Below, in pieces: positions 60,629-64,000 of a stretch of 64,000 nucleotides of DNA (positions are counted from its first letter, which is position 1; each line of letters begins with the position of its first letter). The notes beneath the pieces are model-generated. The model was not told the origin of the DNA. It worked only from the letters and a program-made list of their open reading frames with translations, and made no database searches. The stretch covers positions 3,128,879-3,192,878 of the forward strand of contig NC_067206.1 of NCBI RefSeq assembly GCF_026262505.1. The letters are read 5' to 3'. This DNA is from Trichomonas vaginalis G3. Taxonomy: Eukaryota; Parabasalia; Trichomonadida; Trichomonadidae. Both the position numbers and the translations under genes were made by a program.

Positions 60629-60695
60629 AGTATACATATCTTCAGTACGGTGGCACTGCGCGCCATCTTACCGAAGATATGTCAATCTGACACTT
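60629..60695. repeat. Terminus with hairpin of the nested Maverick
   Basis: AGTATA then a hairpin at about 60,634-60,677 with outer stem CATATCTTC / GAAGATATG and a GC-rich centre, then TGACAC. A second weaker hairpin (ATTGTG / CACAAT ends) lies at about 60,818-60,861. Confidence 0.65.
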
Positions 60696-60879
60696 TACAA
60701 AACCGCTAACGTATATTTTACATCACAGATGCAATATTTCTAATAACCTTAAACTATTTCTGCCACGTAAAGTATTTATCACATAAACCACCTCATCTCA
60801 CCTCTCTGTACGTTATATATTGTGCGCAGGTCATTGCCCATGGCAACTCCCCGCGACACAATGCACGTGCATGAAAAAA

Positions 60880-61650
60880 ATAAACGTTCTCACTAACGTT
60901 CTCACTAACGTTCCCACTAAGGTTCTCATTTACAAAAGTATTGCAGCGCTTCCCATTGCTGTGCTTCACACAATAGTTCATATTCTTCAGTGTCCCTAGC
61001 TGTCCCTCCTTTTTATATAACTCCATGACATTTATAATCTCGCGAAACTTAACAGGTAGCATAACAGATTAAAATCAGATGAGGTTTTGAACCAAAATTT
61101 CTAAGCAACGTTGTCAAGGATTTTGAGGAACTAGGGACAGAGTGTGGCAAAGTCCAAGATTTAATTTATCTTCATCTGTTTCATCAGCTATCTCATCTAA
61201 TATGCCAATATTTTATTCATAACTCGTGGCAAACTCACTAACTTTCATTATGTTCATCTGCATGCTTCATCTGATAGAAAGTATGACTTTCATTAACTCT
61301 GTGAGATAATGAAAACTACTAGGGACAGAGACCATGGCAAAGTTTATGACTTTCATTATTTCCAGAACTTAATGAAAACTACTAGGGACAGAGACCATGG
61401 CAAAGTTCATGATTTAATTTATTCTCTCACTAACAACAACCACAAACTCCAACACTAACGACAAGTACTAACCTCAACACAAATGACAAACACTAACAAC
61501 AACCACAAACTCCAACACTAACGACAAGTACTAACCTCAACACAAATGACAAACACTAACAACAAACACAAACTCCAACACTAACGACAAGTACTAACCT
61601 CAACACAAATGACAAACACTAACAACAAACACAAACTCCAACACTAACGA
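60880..61650. repeat. Leader repeats of the nested Maverick
   Basis: No convincing gene. Short GTTCTCACTAAC repeats at about 60,888-60,930. Two copies of a block containing CTAGGGACAGAGACCATGG at about 61,318 and 61,379. Just over three copies of a 63-bp unit (containing CTCCAACACTAACGACAAG) at about 61,432-61,650. Confidence 0.75.
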
Positions 61651-61665
61651 CAAAAATAAATGTCC

Positions 61666-64000
61666 TCACTTCTTAACAAAGTAATATGTGCTTCTTACAC
61701 CACCATAGCTCAAACGTTTCTTTTCAAACATCGATTGAAACTTATTTTGAGCCATTGGCTTTAGTCTCTTTTTCTTCAAATACGCCAAGAAATCTTCTTC
61801 ACATCTTTTCACTTCATAGCCTTCTTTAAACTCCTCCTTGTTAAGTTCTATGAAATCCTTTATCTCATTCTTTGTTGCAATGGCTTCTTCACAAACGACA
61901 TCGTGAACTATTTCATCATTGTTCTCATGTATGACCTCCTCACTGTTCTCATGAACTATTTCATCATTGTTCTCATGAACGACCTCCTCACTGTTCTCAT
62001 GAACTATTTCAACACTGTTCTCATGAACGACCTCCTCACTGTTCTCATGAACTATTTCAACACTGTTCTCATGAACGACCTCCTCACTGTTCTCATGAAC
62101 TATTTCATCATTGTTCTCATGAACGACCTCCTCACTGTTCTCATGAACTATTTCAACATTGTTCTCATGTATGACCTCCTCACTGTTCTCATGAACTATT
62201 TCAACACTGTTCTCATGTATGACCTCCTCACTGTTCTCATGAACTATTTCATCATTGTTCTCATGTATGACCTCCTCACTGTTCTCATGAACTATTTCAT
62301 CATTGTTCTCATGAACGACCTCCTCACTGTTCTCATGAACTATTTCAACACTGTTCTCATGTATGACCTCCTCACTGTTCTCATGAACTATTTCATCATT
62401 GTTCTCATGTATGACCTCCTCACTGTTCTCATGAACTATTTCATCATTGTTCTCATGTATGACCTCCTCACTGTCTTTCATAAGCGTTTCAAAGTCTCCT
62501 TTACTCATTACTTCAATCTCATGCTGTTCACAGTAGTACTTAAACTCACTGTATATGTCTTTGTTGTATGTTATATTGCTTCCCATGTACTCCATGAATT
62601 TTTCAAGCACTTCCTCATAATTCACTGTTTCTTTCTTTCCACGACCTTCTAATATCATACTTGCTTCGTAAATATAACTTCTTGCAGAACCGTCTCGCTT
62701 TCTACTTCTCTTCACAAATTCTCTCATCTTGCCACCAAATACATTTGAACTACATGCAAAGAATTCATTCTCCTTCGCAAATTCTTTATATCTTCTGTAG
62801 CACTCTGTACAATTCCATCCGGATACAAACTTTTCATAGAACTCCTCGTAAAACATTTGGTAAGGTGTTTTGTTCATTTCGATGAGTTCTTGTTTAGCCC
62901 TGGTGAATGGTATCTTCCTTACATCAAATTCACTTAAATCTTTCCTCATGAAGTACGTCAGTAAGTTTGAATAAAATTCTTCATTAAAGCTTTCAATGAG
63001 ATTTGAGAAATATTCGTAATTTCCTTTGTATCTGCTGCTTACGTCAATGACAACAAATCTTCTGTCGTCTTTGTCAATCTTTACTGAGTTGAAGTTGTTA
63101 GATATCATGATGATATTACAAACATTCTCTATCTTTCTTACTGGCTGACACTTCTGATTTAAGTCCAACTGAGTCTCTGTTACTATTGACTTTAGTGCGT
63201 CGTGGTTCATGACCTTAGACGTATCGCATGAGCTTAGTTCATTGCATACGATGAGCTTCATGTTCTCAATAGCAGCATTGAATCTACCAACCACATTCTC
63301 TATTGCCGCTATATTATTGTTGGCGTACTTGCTAATGAGCTCGCATAGAACATTACTAAGTACATTCTTACCAGTTCCTTGCTTTCCTATTAACAAAAGT
63401 ACTGTTCCAGTCTTTCCACAAGGATTTTGAACGATGTAGGCGAACCAGTTCAAAACATACTCATAAAGCTCTTCATCCTCATTACATATGACATCGTGAA
63501 CATGTTTCAAATATCCTTCAATAACGCTTTCATCTACTTCATTCAGTACCTCATACTCATATCCTCTGAAATAGCTGTAAATGTCATCTCTTTCGTCAAA
63601 GAATCTCATGCCTAACTTCATAAGATAGTTCTTGTTCTGACCCGCTTCATAAATCATCAGTGCGTTCACATCCTTCTCCTCAATACGTCCTACATAAACA
63701 CTCTTCATGAGCTTATTGAATTCCTTGCTATCTACTGACACAAGTGTTGTTGTGTCTCGTATTCCATCATAATCTTTCACTAGATATGTCATACGTGCTC
63801 CGTCAATAACAACAACACATCTTCTTAAGTCATTTATAACACTAGCTATGTCAATACCTTCTTCACTCATGTACTTATTTCTTCTCAAGTCCTTTAGTGT
63901 GAAAGTGTCTCTAAGTTCTATTTCAAGCAATTCATTTACACATCCTTTGCAATACTTCTCTATAAAATATTTCTGTCGTTCTTTACTAAGTTTCTTAACA
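61666..64000 (-). CDS. SF3 helicase with repeat tail (5' end outside window)
   Basis: The frame stays open to the right edge (VKKLSKERQKYFIEKYCKGC precedes the first in-window region). Core: LLIGKQGTGKNVLSNV Walker A, MKLIVCNELSSCD Walker B, NIIMISNNFNSVKIDKDDRR motif C, as in the helicase at 40,837. After the helicase comes a winged-helix-like region, then about twelve 16-residue repeats of the form EEVIHENNDEIVHENS (61,899-62,480), then a second small domain (GYEVKRCEEDFLAYLKKKRL). The repeat insert is acidic and His-containing; role unknown. Confidence 0.85.
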   Translation of the reverse strand, partial: VKKLSKERQKYFIEKYCKGCVNELLEIELRDTFTLKDLRRNKYMSEEGIDIASVINDLRRCVVVIDGARMTYLVKDYDGIRDTTTLVSVDSKEFNKLMKSVYVGRIEEKDVNALMIYEAGQNKNYLMKLGMRFFDERDDIYSYFRGYEYEVLNEVDESVIEGYLKHVHDVICNEDEELYEYVLNWFAYIVQNPCGKTGTVLLLIGKQGTGKNVLSNVLCELISKYANNNIAAIENVVGRFNAAIENMKLIVCNELSSCDTSKVMNHDALKSIVTETQLDLNQKCQPVRKIENVCNIIMISNNFNSVKIDKDDRRFVVIDVSSRYKGNYEYFSNLIESFNEEFYSNLLTYFMRKDLSEFDVRKIPFTRAKQELIEMNKTPYQMFYEEFYEKFVSGWNCTECYRRYKEFAKENEFFACSSNVFGGKMREFVKRSRKRDGSARSYIYEASMILEGRGKKETVNYEEVLEKFMEYMGSNITYNKDIYSEFKYYCEQHEIEVMSKGDFETLMKDSEEVIHENNDEIVHENSEEVIHENNDEIVHENSEEVIHENSVEIVHENSEEVVHENNDEIVHENSEEVIHENNDEIVHENSEEVIHENSVEIVHENSEEVIHENNVEIVHENSEEVVHENNDEIVHENSEEVVHENSVEIVHENSEEVVHENSVEIVHENSEEVVHENNDEIVHENSEEVIHENNDEIVHDVVCEEAIATKNEIKDFIELNKEEFKEGYEVKRCEEDFLAYLKKKRLKPMAQNKFQSMFEKKRLSYGGVRSTYYFVKK

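Larger units (their letters stand above)
60629..64000. mobile_element. Nested Maverick/Polinton, left end (runs off the window)
   Basis: Begins AGTATACATATCTTC, sharing AGTATACAT with the element it enters, then a different terminal hairpin, a repeat-rich leader of about 1 kb and a large SF3 helicase gene (-). The six bases before it are AAAGTT; the partner end is outside the window. No break seen in the visible part. Confidence 0.75.

Noticed and set aside
60793-61062. 89-codon minus-strand frame in the nested element's leader
   Set aside because: Much of it is made from the GTTCTC tandem repeats and a hairpin; no second copy supports it.
61903-62652. Long plus-strand frame of repeated MNYFIIVLMYDLLTVL units resembling a membrane protein
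   Set aside because: It is the antisense shadow of the 48-bp helicase repeats; the minus-strand frame has helicase motifs and continues on both sides.

Overview
The window looks like the genome of the parabasalid protist Trichomonas vaginalis, or a very close relative. It has a mariner transposase of the Tvmar1 type, a short R2R3 Myb gene of the kind that is abundant in that parasite, AT-rich intron-less DNA, TCAYTTT initiator-like motifs almost touching start codons, and above all several large Maverick (Polinton) elements, which are known to make up a large share of that genome. Only about 2.8 kb (21,769-23,907 and 49,194-49,887) looks like host DNA. Its one gene is the Myb protein at 23,272-23,820.

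Layout. (1) Positions 1-21,768 form a giant inverted repeat: Maverick arm A (1-8,449, plus) and arm B (11,879-21,768, minus) carry the same genes in mirror order around a 3.4-kb loop. Arm B ends in a Maverick terminus at 21,768. The loop holds extra genes, duplicated short repeats, an iteron array and a 0.95-kb non-coding element carrying five tandem hairpins. (2) Host DNA with the Myb gene. (3) A 25.3-kb Maverick with both termini (23,908-49,193). Its first half is the same gene block as arms A and B (adenine methyltransferase, fibre, integrase, compact polymerase B). Its second half adds packaging ATPase, SF3 helicase, double-jelly-roll major capsid, penton-like proteins, an HNH-like protein and many small genes. 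A second hairpin-chain element (26,127-27,173) and a Tvmar1 copy (28,551-29,848) have inserted into it. (4) A different Maverick family starting at 49,888 (major capsid, an uninterrupted 1229-residue polymerase B, penton-like protein, fibre). Its fibre gene carries a second Tvmar1 (57,378-58,681) and is cut at 60,629 by the start of a nested Maverick. (5) That nested element fills 60,629-64,000 and shows a repeat-rich leader and a large SF3 helicase gene open at the window edge.

How the parts fit. Each Maverick carries a virus-like set: protein-primed polymerase B and SF3 helicase for replication, a retroviral-type integrase for insertion, ATPase and jelly-roll proteins for a capsid, and an unusual phage-like fibre rich in His-x-His motifs. 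I did not recognise a maturation protease. All copies are treated as fossils. Arm A has many small breaks; arm B, the 25-kb element and the 49,888 element each have a handful plus insertions. The near-identity of arms B and C suggests recent spread.

The most unusual structures are the two hairpin-chain elements. Each is about 1 kb, non-coding, has inverted ends, and carries four or five tightly packed near-perfect hairpins of about 60 nt with motifs shared between the two arrays. One is flanked by an 18-bp target duplication confirmed by empty sites in the other Maverick copies.
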